Assembly: GCF_009799925.1 (NCBI RefSeq)
Contig: NZ_WELK01000007.1
Coordinates: forward strand, 18,339-82,338
From: Pseudomonas sp. R-28-1W-6
GTDB taxonomy: Bacteria > Pseudomonadota > Gammaproteobacteria > Pseudomonadales > Pseudomonadaceae
Reading direction: 5' to 3'
Length of the DNA stretch: 64,000 nt
Positions within the stretch are counted from its first letter, which is position 1, and each line of letters starts with the position of its first letter. A model generated the notes under the pieces. The model ran no database searches. It was not told where the DNA came from and saw nothing but the letters and a program-made list of their open reading frames with translations. This document shows positions 37,575 to 46,603 of this stretch, in pieces. Made by a program: the position numbers and the translations under genes.

Positions 37575-37711
37575 TCTGCGCCAGGGCAAATGCCGCTGGC
37601 CGGATTCTGTCGGGTCAGCCCGAGTCGGCTCCCTGGGCGGGGCAGCACCCCTATACTCGCCTTGACGTGTATTTCACCTGGCTTTCTTTAGAGTCCGGAC
37701 ATGTCTATGCC

Positions 37712-38254
37712 ATGGAGCTCAGCGTGAAGCCTAACTGGATTGATTGGATCGTTGCCTCGGTGCTCCTGCTGGTCACCGCGGCACCGCTTTATGCGGCCAA
37801 TGCCAGCCAGCCAGAGGTCTTCGGCTGGGTCGAAGAGGGGCTGCTGCTGCCGGAAAACGTCTCGGTGAAGATCAAGCTGGATACCGGCGCGTTAACCTCG
37901 TCCATGGACGCCAAAGACCTCGAACGCTTCGAGAAGAACGGCGAGAAGTGGGTGCGTTTCAATGTCGAGGCCAAGGACAGTGATACCGGCAGCGCGGTCA
38001 GCATCCCTTTCGAACGGCGCGTGGAGCGTAATGTGAAGGTCCGCGGTGCCGGTGGCGCTGAACATCGCCCGGTCGTGCTGATGCAGATGTGCATTGGCCA
38101 TCGGGTGTACAGCGAGCAGTTCTCGCTAAAGAACCGGGGCAAGATGCTCTACCCCGTGCTCATCGGGCGGCGCACGCTGGAGCATCTCGGCGCGGTGGAT
38201 GTTTCCCAGACCTTCACCCGAGAGCCTAAGTGTGGGAAGGCGGCTGCTCAGTGA
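37712..38254 (+). CDS. RimK-associated ATP-dependent zinc protease family protein (retropepsin-like)
   Basis: A 180-residue protein with an N-terminal hydrophobic segment (WIVASVLLLVTAAPLYAAN) that looks like a signal peptide or anchor. The mature part has KLDTGALTSSMDA, the DTG-type aspartic protease motif of the family called ATP-dependent zinc protease (PF05618). The remaining family blocks (FNVEAKDS, PVLIGRRTLEHLG) are present. The catalytic type is debated; I infer a periplasmic retropepsin-like peptidase. Start at 37712 (MELSVKPNW) is likely but GTG at 37725 is possible. Its end overlaps the convergent DUF1232 gene by seven bases. Confidence 0.82.
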   Translation: MELSVKPNWIDWIVASVLLLVTAAPLYAANASQPEVFGWVEEGLLLPENVSVKIKLDTGALTSSMDAKDLERFEKNGEKWVRFNVEAKDSDTGSAVSIPFERRVERNVKVRGAGGAEHRPVVLMQMCIGHRVYSEQFSLKNRGKMLYPVLIGRRTLEHLGAVDVSQTFTREPKCGKAAAQ

Positions 38255-38640
38255 GGCCTGACTGCTAGCCAGGCCAGGGCCAGGCCTGCCAGCCAGATCA
38301 GCACAACCAAGACCGCTGCGGCTCGGTTTACCGGGCGCGGCTGTTGTGTGCTTTCCCATGCGCTGGCCTGCTGTCGACACGCTTCCAGTATCTTTCCGGG
38401 GATCAGGCGGATGACCAGCAGGATGCCCAGGGGCAGCAGAAGGAGGTCATCCAGATAGCCCAGAATCGGGATGAAGTCGGGAATCAGGTCTATGGGACTC
38501 AGCGCGTAAGCGACCACGGCAATCGCCACGGCCTTGGCCAGCCAAGGGGTGTCGGGGTGTCGACAGCAGAACCACAACACCATCACTTGTCGTTTGAGTG
38601 CCTTGGCCCAGTCGCTGAGTCGCTGCAGTGCTCTGCGCAT
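38248..38640 (-). CDS. YkvA/DUF1232 membrane protein
   Basis: A 130-residue membrane protein with the DUF1232 hallmark YALSPIDLIPDFIPILGYLDDL near residue 45 and two or three hydrophobic helices, the last close to the C-terminus. The function is unknown. Its stop overlaps the end of the opposing protease-family gene by seven bases. Single gene on the minus strand. Confidence 0.87.
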   Translation of the reverse strand: MRRALQRLSDWAKALKRQVMVLWFCCRHPDTPWLAKAVAIAVVAYALSPIDLIPDFIPILGYLDDLLLLPLGILLVIRLIPGKILEACRQQASAWESTQQPRPVNRAAAVLVVLIWLAGLALAWLAVRPH

Positions 38641-38730
38641 CTTGTGTCCTCGCTAAGGGCTGTCGTGCTGGTGACCAGCAGCCATGCAGCCACTGCGATG
38701 GCCGGCTGGCAAGGCTGTGTGCCAGCAGAA

Positions 38731-38764
38731 ACGAAAAAGCCCTGCATGAGCAGGGCTTTTTCGT
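38731..38764 (-). terminator. Terminator of the tRNA-Gly gene
   Basis: ACGAAAAAGCCCTG (38731-38744) pairs perfectly with CAGGGCTTTTTCGT (38751-38764), giving T-runs in both directions. It lies just downstream of the minus-strand tRNA. Confidence 0.9.
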
Positions 38765-38772
38765 TGAAGTTC

Positions 38773-38846
38773 TGGAGCGGGCGAAGGGAATCGAACCCTC
38801 GTCATGAGCTTGGGAAGCTCAGGTAATGCCATTATACGACGCCCGC
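38773..38846 (-). tRNA. tRNA-Gly (CCC anticodon)
   Basis: Read on the minus strand, the 74-base gene starts GCGGGCGTCG and ends GCCCGCTCCA with an encoded CCA. The anticodon loop is TTCCCAA between GAGC and GCTC, giving anticodon CCC. The T-arm GGGTTCGATTCCC is standard. A strong terminator follows. Confidence 0.97.
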
Positions 38847-38979
38847 TTGAGCGGGTGACTTTGTACCAGAATCGCCTGCCGAGGTGAAGCCACGGCGCAA
38901 GAAATACCTGCGTCGTGGTGCACGCCGTTGCCGCTGGCAGCTGCGGCGGGGCCTTGCCGGGCTGCCGGCGGCACGGAGT

Positions 38980-39861
38980 TCAGCCGGCGAGGGCGGCACT
39001 CTCGGCCATGGCCACGCTGCGCGAGCGCTGGCCCAGCGGTTGCTGCAGGTAGCCCAGCAGGGTGTCGCGGGTCTGCAGCCAGGCGCCCTTGTGTTCCATG
39101 TCGAGGAAGTGGCCGGCCTGGTCGATGCAGCGGAACTCGCTGTGGCGCACGTACTGGGCGAACAGGCGGGCATCCTCGACCGTGGTGTACTCGTCCCACT
39201 CGCCGTTGACGAACAGCGTGGGAATCTCGATTTCCGCGGCGAAGCTGGTGCAGGAACGCCCTTCCATGTTCAGCACGTTCTCCACGTGGAAGCACATCTG
39301 CTGGTACTCGTAGACTTCCAGACTGGTCAGGTGGCGATGGTTGTAGCGCTTGTACAGCGACGGCAGGTGCTTGCCGATGGTGCCGTTGAGCAGCAGACCG
39401 GCGTTCTCGCGGTCGCAGGCCTTCATCACCGCCACGCCGCGCTCCAGGTAGCCGAGCATGGCCTGGTTGGTGACCGGCGAGAACGAGTTGATCACCGCCC
39501 GGACGATGCGCCGCGGCCGACGCGCCAGGGCCTGCAGGGTGGCGATGCCGCCCCAGGAAAACGACAGCACGTGGTCGCAGGCGAACTGTTCGACCAGTTC
39601 GAGGAGGATGTCGGCTTCCTCTTCGCGGGTCATCAGACGCGTGTGGTCGTTGTGCTCGCGCGACTGGCCGGCATAGGGCAGGTCGAACAGCACCACATTG
39701 AAATGCGGGTAGAGATAGCGGACGGTCTGGGCGAAGGACGCCGTTGTCGACAGTGAACCGTTGACCAGAATGATGGTGTGCTCGGCGCTGTCGGCGCGGT
39801 AGAACTCCGTGTAGACCCGGTATTGCCCCTGGATATCCAGCACAGCGGTTTCTGGTTTCAT
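38980..39861 (-). CDS. phaG: (R)-3-hydroxyacyl-ACP:CoA transacylase / thioesterase PhaG
   Basis: Alpha/beta-hydrolase of 293 residues closely resembling P. putida PhaG as I remember it (AVLDIQGQYRVYTEFYRAD at the N-terminus, INSFSPV, DEYTTVEDAR). The serine elbow reads FSWGG, and HFLDME carries the catalytic histidine. PhaG links fatty acid synthesis to medium-chain polyhydroxyalkanoate by taking 3-hydroxyacyl groups from ACP, and pairs with an acyl-CoA ligase encoded elsewhere. Related RhlA (rhamnolipid precursor synthase) is the main alternative, but the N-terminus favours PhaG. No pha synthase genes are nearby, which is normal for phaG. Confidence 0.88.
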   Translation of the reverse strand: MKPETAVLDIQGQYRVYTEFYRADSAEHTIILVNGSLSTTASFAQTVRYLYPHFNVVLFDLPYAGQSREHNDHTRLMTREEEADILLELVEQFACDHVLSFSWGGIATLQALARRPRRIVRAVINSFSPVTNQAMLGYLERGVAVMKACDRENAGLLLNGTIGKHLPSLYKRYNHRHLTSLEVYEYQQMCFHVENVLNMEGRSCTSFAAEIEIPTLFVNGEWDEYTTVEDARLFAQYVRHSEFRCIDQAGHFLDMEHKGAWLQTRDTLLGYLQQPLGQRSRSVAMAESAALAG

Positions 39862-40238
39862 CGTACATGCCCCTGACGTGCAGTGTTACGGACGCGCAGC
39901 CGCAGGAACGCGAGCTGCACGAGCTTCAGGACAGGTAGGCATGCGCCTGGAAAGTGGGGCCCTTGTCGACGGGTACGGTCTGCCGACAGGTGTTGTTATT
40001 GGCGGGCGATTTTTCGGTTCGGGAATCGACCGAGGAGAAGTGGCGTCACTTCGCTTCGGTACGATCGGGGGCAGTCCCGTTACAGGTGCCGTGGCACCCT
40101 CAACCAAAAAAGTGTTCTTAGACTCTGCTTATGACTTGCTGGTCACTTACGGACCTTGGATTTGATTCAAGCAGGCTTGTGTGACCGAAGCAAGTCACTC
40201 GTATGGCTGGTTCTGCAACTTCTGCCGGACGGTAGCAT
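39862..40238. other. phaG upstream region without gene
   Basis: About 380 bases between phaG and the end of rsuA. A plus-strand frame of 95 codons here has no ribosome site and no recognisable domain. The region is less GC-rich toward 40090-40170 and presumably carries the phaG promoter; I could not identify boxes with confidence. Confidence 0.5.
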
Positions 40239-40931
40239 TCAGACCAGAGCCGCTTCCTCGGCACTCAGCGCCCGGTATGCGCCAGGCGCCAGGCTCGGGT
40301 CGAGTTGCAGCGGGCCCATGCGCTCGCGGTGCAGGGCCAGCACCTTGTTCTGGAAGTGGCCGAACATGCGCTTGACCTGGTGATAGCGGCCTTCGTGCAG
40401 GGTCAGCAGGGCGCTGTGACTGTCGAGGATCTGCAGCTCGGCGGGCAGGGTGGTGAGGTCCTCGTAGGCGAAGTACAGGCCGCGGGCGAATACCTCGATG
40501 TACTCGGCGCTGATCGGTTGTTCGGTGCGTACCCGGTAGACCTTGCCCAGGCGGCTGCGCGGTTCGGTCAGGCGGCGCGACCACAGGCCGTCGTTGGTGA
40601 GCAGCAGCAGGCCGCTGGTGTTGAGGTCGAGGCGCCCGGCGATATGCAATTCGTGCTTGTCCGGCTCGTCGAGCAGGTCGAGCACGGTGCGGTGCTCGGG
40701 ATGTTCGGTGGCGCTGACCACGCCGACCGGCTTGTGCAGCATGAAGAAGCGCGCCGGCTTGCCGGCCTGCAGCAGCTGGTCGTCCAGTTCGATGCGGCTG
40801 AATTCGCGCACTTCGCAGCGGCCGTCGCGCACCGCGGTGCCATCCACCCGGATGCGCCCGCTGGCCAGCAGCAGGCGCGCATCGGCGCGGCTGAACTGTG
40901 GCAGGTTGCTGAGAAAGCGGTCGAGACGCAC
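40239..40931 (-). CDS. rsuA: 16S rRNA pseudouridine(516) synthase
   Basis: Pseudouridine synthase of 230 residues. An S4-like RNA-binding domain (residues 1-45) precedes the catalytic domain with the GRLDLNTSGLLLLTND block, where D102 is the catalytic aspartate. ARGLYFAYEDLTTLPAELQ and EGRYHQVKRMFGH support RsuA over RluE or RluB. It modifies U516 in 16S rRNA. It begins three bases from the end of the small CWC gene, so all three genes from the diguanylate cyclase to rsuA form one operon. Confidence 0.92.
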   Translation of the reverse strand: MRLDRFLSNLPQFSRADARLLLASGRIRVDGTAVRDGRCEVREFSRIELDDQLLQAGKPARFFMLHKPVGVVSATEHPEHRTVLDLLDEPDKHELHIAGRLDLNTSGLLLLTNDGLWSRRLTEPRSRLGKVYRVRTEQPISAEYIEVFARGLYFAYEDLTTLPAELQILDSHSALLTLHEGRYHQVKRMFGHFQNKVLALHRERMGPLQLDPSLAPGAYRALSAEEAALV

Positions 40932-40934
40932 GGC

Positions 40935-41144
40935 TCAGTCCGCTTGCTTGGGCTCGGCGGGCAGGCCCCGGGCACAGCGTGGGCACAGGCAGGCCCGGTC
41001 GCGCTGTTCGGCTGGCAGGCTGTCGAGCACGGCCGCATCGACTGGGCTGTGGAAGCACCAGCAATCCTGCACCGGCTCGCTCTGGCCGGCCTGGGCGCAG
41101 CGGTTGAGCTGGCCGCAGCGTGGGCAATGGCTGGCGTCGGTCAT
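40935..41144 (-). CDS. Cysteine-rich CWC family protein
   Basis: A 69-residue protein with a zinc-finger-like cysteine pattern: CPRCGQLNRC near 7-16, DCWCF near 27-31 and CLCPRC near 52-57. This is the cysteine-rich CWC family (PF14375), of unknown function. It sits between the diguanylate cyclase (ATGA overlap) and rsuA; the linkage with rsuA is the usual context. Confidence 0.85.
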   Translation of the reverse strand: MTDASHCPRCGQLNRCAQAGQSEPVQDCWCFHSPVDAAVLDSLPAEQRDRACLCPRCARGLPAEPKQAD

Positions 41145-42625
41145 GCCTGCGGCTCGAAGGTTTCTGCGCAGACGCGGTTGCGCCCGGACTGCTTGGCCCG
41201 GTACAGCGCCCGGTCGGCGCGGGCGATCAGGCGGTCGAGGCTGTCCTCGTCATGCAGTTCGGTGAGGCCGATGCTGGTGCTGATCGTCAGGTTGACGCCA
41301 TTGAAGGGGAAGCTGCTGGCGGTGCTCTGCTCGCGGATCTTCTCGGCCAGCAGGCGCGCCGTGGCGCTGTCGGTGTCCTTGAGCAGGAGGATGAACTCCT
41401 CGCCGCCCCAGCGGCAGATGATGTCGGACTGGCGCAGATTGCCCTGCAGGTTGTGGGCAAAGCCGCGCAGCACTTCGTCACCGGCCAGGTGGCCGTAGTT
41501 GTCGTTGAGCTGCTTGAAGTGGTCGAGGTCGATCAGCAGGGCGCAGAGCGGGCTCTGGCTGCGCTGGGCTTCGTTCAGGGCCTGGCCGGCCAGCAGGTTG
41601 AAGCCGCGGCGGTTGGGCAGGCCGGTGAGCACGTCGGTGGTGGCCAGGGTGGCGATGTGGCGCTGGTAGCGACGCATGGCCAGGTACACCAGAAACAGCA
41701 CCATGGCGCTGATCAGCGCGCAGATCAGCAGGTTGAGATAGAGCGTGTGGCGGATGCCGGCCAGGGCGCCATCCTCGTGCTTCTCGACGAACAGGTACCA
41801 GTCCAGTTCGGGAATGAAGCGCACGTTGAGAAAGTGTCGGTGACCGTGCTCCTGGTAGTCGAAGTGGCCGCTTTGCGGTTGCGGCAGCCTGGCCAGCAGT
41901 TCTTCCAGGCCGGCCACGCTGCCGAGCGCCTGCCCGGTGCGTGCGCCCAGCGGTCCGCCGCTGGCCCCGGTGAGGGCGATGCGCCCGTTGCCGTCGACGA
42001 AGTAGATGCTGCGCTCGTAGCGCTGCTGGTAGTCATCGATCAGCTTGACCACGGCATCGACGGTGAGGCCGACGCCGGTGACGCCGATGAAGTTGCCGCT
42101 GTAGTCGAACACCTTGTAGTTGATGAAGAAGGTCAGCCGGTCCTGGTTGGCCATGTCGACATCGACATTGATCTCGTAGGGCTCCTGCATGGCGCGCACG
42201 CGGAAGTACCAGACATCGCGCGGTTCGCTCGCGCTGACCTGCTTGAGCACGCCCTTGGCCTGGTAGTAGGTGTGGGTCTTCTCGGAGATGAAGAAGCTGG
42301 TGAAGGCGCCGTAGTGTTCCTGCACTTCGCGCAGGTAGCGGGTCATCTGCGCGGCATCCTGCTCGCCGCCCATCACCCAGTCGCGGACGAAGGTGTCGCG
42401 GGCCATCATCGAGGAGATCACCACCGGGCGCACCAGATCCTTCTGGATTTCCGAGTAGATATTGTCGGACGTCAGCGGCAGTTCGGTGTTGACGATGCTG
42501 TGGCGGATGCTGTCCCGCGAGGTGTAGTAGCTGACCAGGGCGGTGGCGGTGAAACCACTGAGCAGCAGGGCGAGCAACAGCAGGAGCAGAAGGGTCTGGG
42601 CTTTGCGCGAGTGGCTGAGTGGCAT
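41141..42625 (-). CDS. Membrane diguanylate cyclase with periplasmic Cache-type sensor
   Basis: A 494-residue signalling enzyme. Two transmembrane helices (about 9-31 and 300-322) enclose a periplasmic domain of dCache type (TYYQAKGVLKQVS, FINYKVFDYSGNFIGVTGVGL). The cytoplasmic GGDEF domain has an intact GGEEF active site at 407-411 and an upstream RQSD that fits the inhibitory I-site RXXD, so it should make cyclic di-GMP with product feedback. LapD, encoded 15 kb away, is a c-di-GMP receptor and a possible target of the signal. It overlaps the CWC gene by four bases. Confidence 0.9.
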   Translation of the reverse strand: MPLSHSRKAQTLLLLLLLALLLSGFTATALVSYYTSRDSIRHSIVNTELPLTSDNIYSEIQKDLVRPVVISSMMARDTFVRDWVMGGEQDAAQMTRYLREVQEHYGAFTSFFISEKTHTYYQAKGVLKQVSASEPRDVWYFRVRAMQEPYEINVDVDMANQDRLTFFINYKVFDYSGNFIGVTGVGLTVDAVVKLIDDYQQRYERSIYFVDGNGRIALTGASGGPLGARTGQALGSVAGLEELLARLPQPQSGHFDYQEHGHRHFLNVRFIPELDWYLFVEKHEDGALAGIRHTLYLNLLICALISAMVLFLVYLAMRRYQRHIATLATTDVLTGLPNRRGFNLLAGQALNEAQRSQSPLCALLIDLDHFKQLNDNYGHLAGDEVLRGFAHNLQGNLRQSDIICRWGGEEFILLLKDTDSATARLLAEKIREQSTASSFPFNGVNLTISTSIGLTELHDEDSLDRLIARADRALYRAKQSGRNRVCAETFEPQA

Positions 42626-42694
42626 GGAGTGGGCCCTGGAGTAGTGGCTCCATGCTAGCGCGCCGGCCGGGCCGGCGTCACCGGTTCTGCCGGG

Positions 42695-43519
42695 TTATTC
42701 GGCGAGGCCGTGGATGGCGCTGATCCATGGCTCCAGGCGCTGGCCATAGTTGACCCGGGCCTGGAAGCCGGGGCGCGGCTCGTCGGAGTGGCTGGCGGGC
42801 AGGCGCTTGGCCAGCAGGCTGCGCCAGGCATGCGGCACGTTGAGGCTGCTGTTGTACAGCTGGTCGATCTGCCCGCTCAGCTGGCGCACCTTGCCGCTGC
42901 AGTCGCACCAGGCGCTCACCGTGCCGGGGACCAGGGCGTAGCGGCTGCGGTCCGGGTAGCGTTGGCGCAGGCTGGCGGCATCCAGGCCGACATCGACGGC
43001 GAACAGGCGGCTGTCGTGCTGGCGTTCGCGGGCGAGGTCCTCGCGTGCCAAACGCTCGCGGACCTGCAGTTGTTCATCGTCCGGTAGCTGGGCGAGGGCC
43101 CGGCTGGCCTGCTGCAGCTCGGCCTCCGTGCGCCGCAGCTCGGCCTGGTAGGCCGGGCCATCGAGCTCCAGCACCACCAGCACCTGGCGCTTGCCATGGC
43201 GCTGCCGATAGTCGGCGTCGTCCTCGGCGAGCGGGGCGAAGCCCAGGGCCAGCAGCTGCTCCTGCTGCAGGGGGCGGCGCTCGTAGCGGTTGCCGGAGTC
43301 GGCGGGGCGTGGGCTGCGCCAGTCCAGGCGCAGGGCCAGGCCGCTGTTTTCCCGGCTGGGCCCCTCGTGGTCGCGCAGCAGCTCGCGCTCGGAGAGCAGC
43401 AGGCTGCTCTCCGGCTGGTCCTGGCGGTTGTACCAGACGCCGGCCAGGGCCACGGCGTTGGTCAGCAGGATCAGGGCGAGGCCGGCGAGCAGGCCGTGCC
43501 GGCTGGTGAGCGTGATCAT
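42695..43519 (-). CDS. DUF4824 family protein
   Basis: A 274-residue protein with one N-terminal membrane helix (LLAGLALILLTNAVALAGVW) and a periplasmic part. The segments SSLLLSERELLRDHEGP and ALRLDW fit DUF4824 as I recall it. The function is unknown. Its start overlaps the DUF2157 stop by four bases, and this pair recurs in pseudomonads, so the two probably form a complex. Identification by memory, not by search. Confidence 0.78.
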   Translation of the reverse strand: MITLTSRHGLLAGLALILLTNAVALAGVWYNRQDQPESSLLLSERELLRDHEGPSRENSGLALRLDWRSPRPADSGNRYERRPLQQEQLLALGFAPLAEDDADYRQRHGKRQVLVVLELDGPAYQAELRRTEAELQQASRALAQLPDDEQLQVRERLAREDLARERQHDSRLFAVDVGLDAASLRQRYPDRSRYALVPGTVSAWCDCSGKVRQLSGQIDQLYNSSLNVPHAWRSLLAKRLPASHSDEPRPGFQARVNYGQRLEPWISAIHGLAE

Positions 43520-44583
43520 GCGCTGGCCCCCTTGTGGCTGCGGCGCAAGCGCCCGAGCACCAGCAGGCTCAGCACGGCAACCAGGCCGAGCAGGAGGAAG
43601 AACAGGTACTTGGGCAGCACGTCCCACCACCAGTCGACCATCTTGATGCCGAGAAAGACGATGAAGAACAGCTGGCCGGTCAGCGCTACTTCAGTCCAGT
43701 CGCGACGGGTGCCGAGCCAGATGGCCAGGGCCGAGGCGACAAAGCCGAGCAGCTGGTAGCCATTCTCGATGCTGGCGGCGGAGAACGGCAGGTAGCTGCC
43801 ATGCCCCCAGTTGGCCAGCACCAGCATGGGCACGAACAGGGCGAGCAGACCCATGATCCGGTAGGTGGCGGCGAAACCGCTGAAGCGCGCCTGGCCGACG
43901 AACAGCGGCAGGAGGAACGCCAGCAGCCCGCCGGGCAGGAAGTTTTCCGGGTGCTCGCTCGCCTCCAGCCAGTAGAAGCCGCTCCACGCGCCCAGCCGCG
44001 TGCCGCTGTAGGCCAGCAGGCAGGCCAGGCCGGCGACCAGCAGCAGGCGCGCGTTGCAACCATAGGCCAGCAGCAGGGCGAGGGCGGCCCAGGGCAGCAG
44101 GGCCTTGTCCGAGGGCGTGATATTGAAGATCTGCCCGAGCATGCTGATGTTCAGCACGAAGCAGGCGAAGGCGAGCAGGGCGGCCAGCTTGCTGAAATAG
44201 CCGGACGGGTCGCGGCGGCGGATGGCGAAGGTCAGCAGCAGGCTGCCCAGGGCGAAACCGCCGAGGATGGCGACCTGCGCCGCCTCGCTGAACAGCCCCC
44301 AGAACTGGTAGAAGAAGAACAGCAGGCTGGCGGCCAGGGCCAGGGCGCCGAGCAGCGAGACGATCCGCATGCTCAGCGACAGGCGTTTGCTCTGCTGGCT
44401 GGCATCGATATCGAAGCGGGCGCGGTACTGCGCCAGCAACTCCTGATGGTGTCGTTGCAGGTGCTGCAGCTGCTCGTTGCCAAGCCTCAGGGCCTGCTCT
44501 TCATGCAGGCGCTGCACCTCGCGGTAGAACGCCTGGATATCGTCGGCGCGGTGCTGGGCCTGGTCGCGGGTGAGTGACGGCAT
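43516..44583 (-). CDS. DUF2157-like polytopic membrane protein
   Basis: A 355-residue protein with a cytosolic N-terminal part of about 75 residues that is helical and charged (RADDIQAFYREVQRLHEEQ) and then about ten hydrophobic helices. This layout suits the DUF2157 group. The function is unknown. It is the first gene of a two-gene operon with the DUF4824 protein, in which start and stop codons overlap. Confidence 0.78.
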   Translation of the reverse strand: MPSLTRDQAQHRADDIQAFYREVQRLHEEQALRLGNEQLQHLQRHHQELLAQYRARFDIDASQQSKRLSLSMRIVSLLGALALAASLLFFFYQFWGLFSEAAQVAILGGFALGSLLLTFAIRRRDPSGYFSKLAALLAFACFVLNISMLGQIFNITPSDKALLPWAALALLLAYGCNARLLLVAGLACLLAYSGTRLGAWSGFYWLEASEHPENFLPGGLLAFLLPLFVGQARFSGFAATYRIMGLLALFVPMLVLANWGHGSYLPFSAASIENGYQLLGFVASALAIWLGTRRDWTEVALTGQLFFIVFLGIKMVDWWWDVLPKYLFFLLLGLVAVLSLLVLGRLRRSHKGASA

Positions 44584-44702
44584 ACGGTTCCCTGTGCGTG
44601 CTGTGTCCCGGCAAGCGGGCGACTCCCTCCAAGCACTCTAAACCCGAAGCCCCAGCCCCGCCAGCTGCCCGGCATGCCGTGCCGGCATGAGAGCTGGCGA
44701 TT

Positions 44703-44767
44703 CGTAGGGTGCGCCGTGCGCACCAGGGCCCGGTACGGATTTGCCGGCGCGCACGGCGCACCCTACG
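44703..44767. repeat. REP-like inverted pair, family A
   Basis: CGTAGGGTGCGCCGTGCGCACC at 44703-44724 faces GCGCGCACGGCGCACCCTACG ending at 44767. It lies downstream of the allophanate hydrolase stop, between the guanidine locus and the DUF2157 unit. Confidence 0.8.
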
Positions 44768-44786
44768 CAGAGCGTATGAGTGAGCC

Positions 44787-46592
44787 TCAGGTCTTGTTCT
44801 GCAGATAGACCTTCCAGCCGCCGAAGTGGCTGATGTCCACGGCGCCGGCCAGGCCATAGGGTTCGCAGATGAAGCCGGTTTCCCAGCTGCCGTCGGCCAG
44901 TTGCACCTTGCCCAGGCCCAGCGGCGCGGGGATGCCGGTGAGGAACGAGCCCAGCTCGGCGCTCGGCAGCTCCCAGACTTCGACGGCGATGGCCACGCCA
45001 CTCTCGGCGACGCGGACCATCCCTGGGCGGAACGGTGGGCCGCCGGCCAGGGCGTACAGCCGGTAGTCCGGCGAACTCTGGGTGGCCTGCAGCAGGCGGC
45101 CGCCGCGTTGTTTGAGCTGCCAGTTCAGCGGCAGGCCATCGAGGTGCGCGCCGCATACCACCACGCGGGCGCGGTCGTTGCGGGCGACGCTTGCCGGGGC
45201 CTGTGCGTCCAGCGTGCGTTGACCGGCCAGCGCCAGGCCATGCTGGCGCTGCAGGCCGTCGGCCAGGCCGAGCAGGGATTGGTCGGTGAAGGCGCGACCG
45301 AACAGGGTCACGCCCCACGGCAGGCCGCCCGCCATGAAGCCTGCAGGAACAGCGACGGCGGCGTAATCCAGCATGTTCATGAAGTTGGTGTAGTAGCCCA
45401 GGTCCGAGTTGCGCTTGACCGGTTCGGCGTGCAATTCGGCCAGGGTTACCGGGCGCGGGTAGGCCGGGGTCAGCACGCAGTCGACCTCGCCGAGGATGCG
45501 GTCGCAGATCGCCTTGAGTGCCTGCAGGCGGTACTGGGCGCGAAAGGTGTCGACGCCACTGACGCCGGGTGCCTTTTCCAGCACGGCCTTGATCACCGGC
45601 AACACGGCATCCGGCTGCTGCTCGATCAGGGCGCCGGCAACGCTGTAGCGCTCGGCGACCCAGGGCCCTTCATAGAGCAGGCGCGCGGCTTCGAGGAAGG
45701 GCGCGAAGTCGATTTCCACCGCTTCGCCGCCAAGGGCCTTGAGCTGTTCGATGGTGCTGGCGAATAGCGCCGGGCTTTCCGGGCAGCCGAGAAACTCCAG
45801 CTGCGCCGGCACGCCGAAGCGAAAGCCCGCGCGGGGTTTGCCGAAGGCGCTGGCGTCGTTCCACAGCGGGTTGGCGCGGCTGTATTCATCGTGCGCATCC
45901 AGCCTGGCGGTCAGCGCCAGCAACTGGCTGGCCTCGGCGGCGGTCGCGGTGAAGTAGGTCGCGCAGTCCAGGGTACGGCAGGCCGGTACCACGCCGGCGG
46001 TGGAAATCAGGCCCTTGGTGGCCTTGAGTCCGACCAGATTGTTCAGCGCCGCCGGCACCCGGCCGGAGCCGGCGGTGTCGGTGCCCAGCGCAAAGCTGGC
46101 CACGCCCAGTGCCACGGCCAGGGCCGAACCGGCGCTGGAGCCGCCGGACGGGTAAGCCGGGTGCACGCTGTTGCGGCATTCACCGTAGGGCGAGCGGGTG
46201 CCGTTGAGGCCGGTGGCGAACTGGTCGAGGTTGGTCTTGCCCAGGGGCACGGCGCCGAGGGCGATCAGCTGCTCGACGATGGTCGCGCTTTGCCCCGGCA
46301 CATAGGCGAAGGCCGGGCAGGCGGCGGTGGTCGGCACGCCGGCCAGGTCGATATTGTCCTTGATGGCGAAGGGCACGCCGAACAGCGGCAACTCGGCGGG
46401 GGACTTGCCGTCCAGGGCGGCCAGGTAGGGTTCCAGCTCGGCCAGGCTGAGCAGGTGGATAAACAGCTTGAACTCGGGGTTCAGCGCGGCGGCCTGCTGG
46501 TGCAGGGTGGCGATCAGCTGGCGCGGGGTCAGGCTGCCATCGCTGTAGGCGGTTTTCAGGGCGCCGAGGCGCAGATCGAATGGGTGTTTCAT
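44787..46592 (-). CDS. atzF: Allophanate hydrolase
   Basis: Hydrolyses allophanate to two ammonia and two carbon dioxide, the last step of guanidine (or urea amidolyase) breakdown. The 601 residues contain an amidase-signature domain with K78 (AIKDN), the serine pair in PSGGSSAGS (152-153) and the nucleophile S176 (TAGSGRVP). The second, C-terminal domain (about 470-601) is the allophanate-decarboxylating part. The start at 46592 (MKHPFDLRLG) was chosen because the longer frame reads through a REP-like repeat. Last gene of the locus, after the carboxylase. Confidence 0.94.
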   Translation of the reverse strand: MKHPFDLRLGALKTAYSDGSLTPRQLIATLHQQAAALNPEFKLFIHLLSLAELEPYLAALDGKSPAELPLFGVPFAIKDNIDLAGVPTTAACPAFAYVPGQSATIVEQLIALGAVPLGKTNLDQFATGLNGTRSPYGECRNSVHPAYPSGGSSAGSALAVALGVASFALGTDTAGSGRVPAALNNLVGLKATKGLISTAGVVPACRTLDCATYFTATAAEASQLLALTARLDAHDEYSRANPLWNDASAFGKPRAGFRFGVPAQLEFLGCPESPALFASTIEQLKALGGEAVEIDFAPFLEAARLLYEGPWVAERYSVAGALIEQQPDAVLPVIKAVLEKAPGVSGVDTFRAQYRLQALKAICDRILGEVDCVLTPAYPRPVTLAELHAEPVKRNSDLGYYTNFMNMLDYAAVAVPAGFMAGGLPWGVTLFGRAFTDQSLLGLADGLQRQHGLALAGQRTLDAQAPASVARNDRARVVVCGAHLDGLPLNWQLKQRGGRLLQATQSSPDYRLYALAGGPPFRPGMVRVAESGVAIAVEVWELPSAELGSFLTGIPAPLGLGKVQLADGSWETGFICEPYGLAGAVDISHFGGWKVYLQNKT

Positions 46593-46603
46593 CGCAGTTC
46601 TCT

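Noticed and set aside
37667..37711. Upstream start for the protease-family protein
   Set aside because: The extra residues precede the hydrophobic signal and no ribosome site supports that codon; ATG at 37712 is better placed.
39878..40165. Plus-strand 95-codon frame in the phaG upstream region
   Set aside because: No ribosome site, no domain and it lies in a promoter-sized gap.
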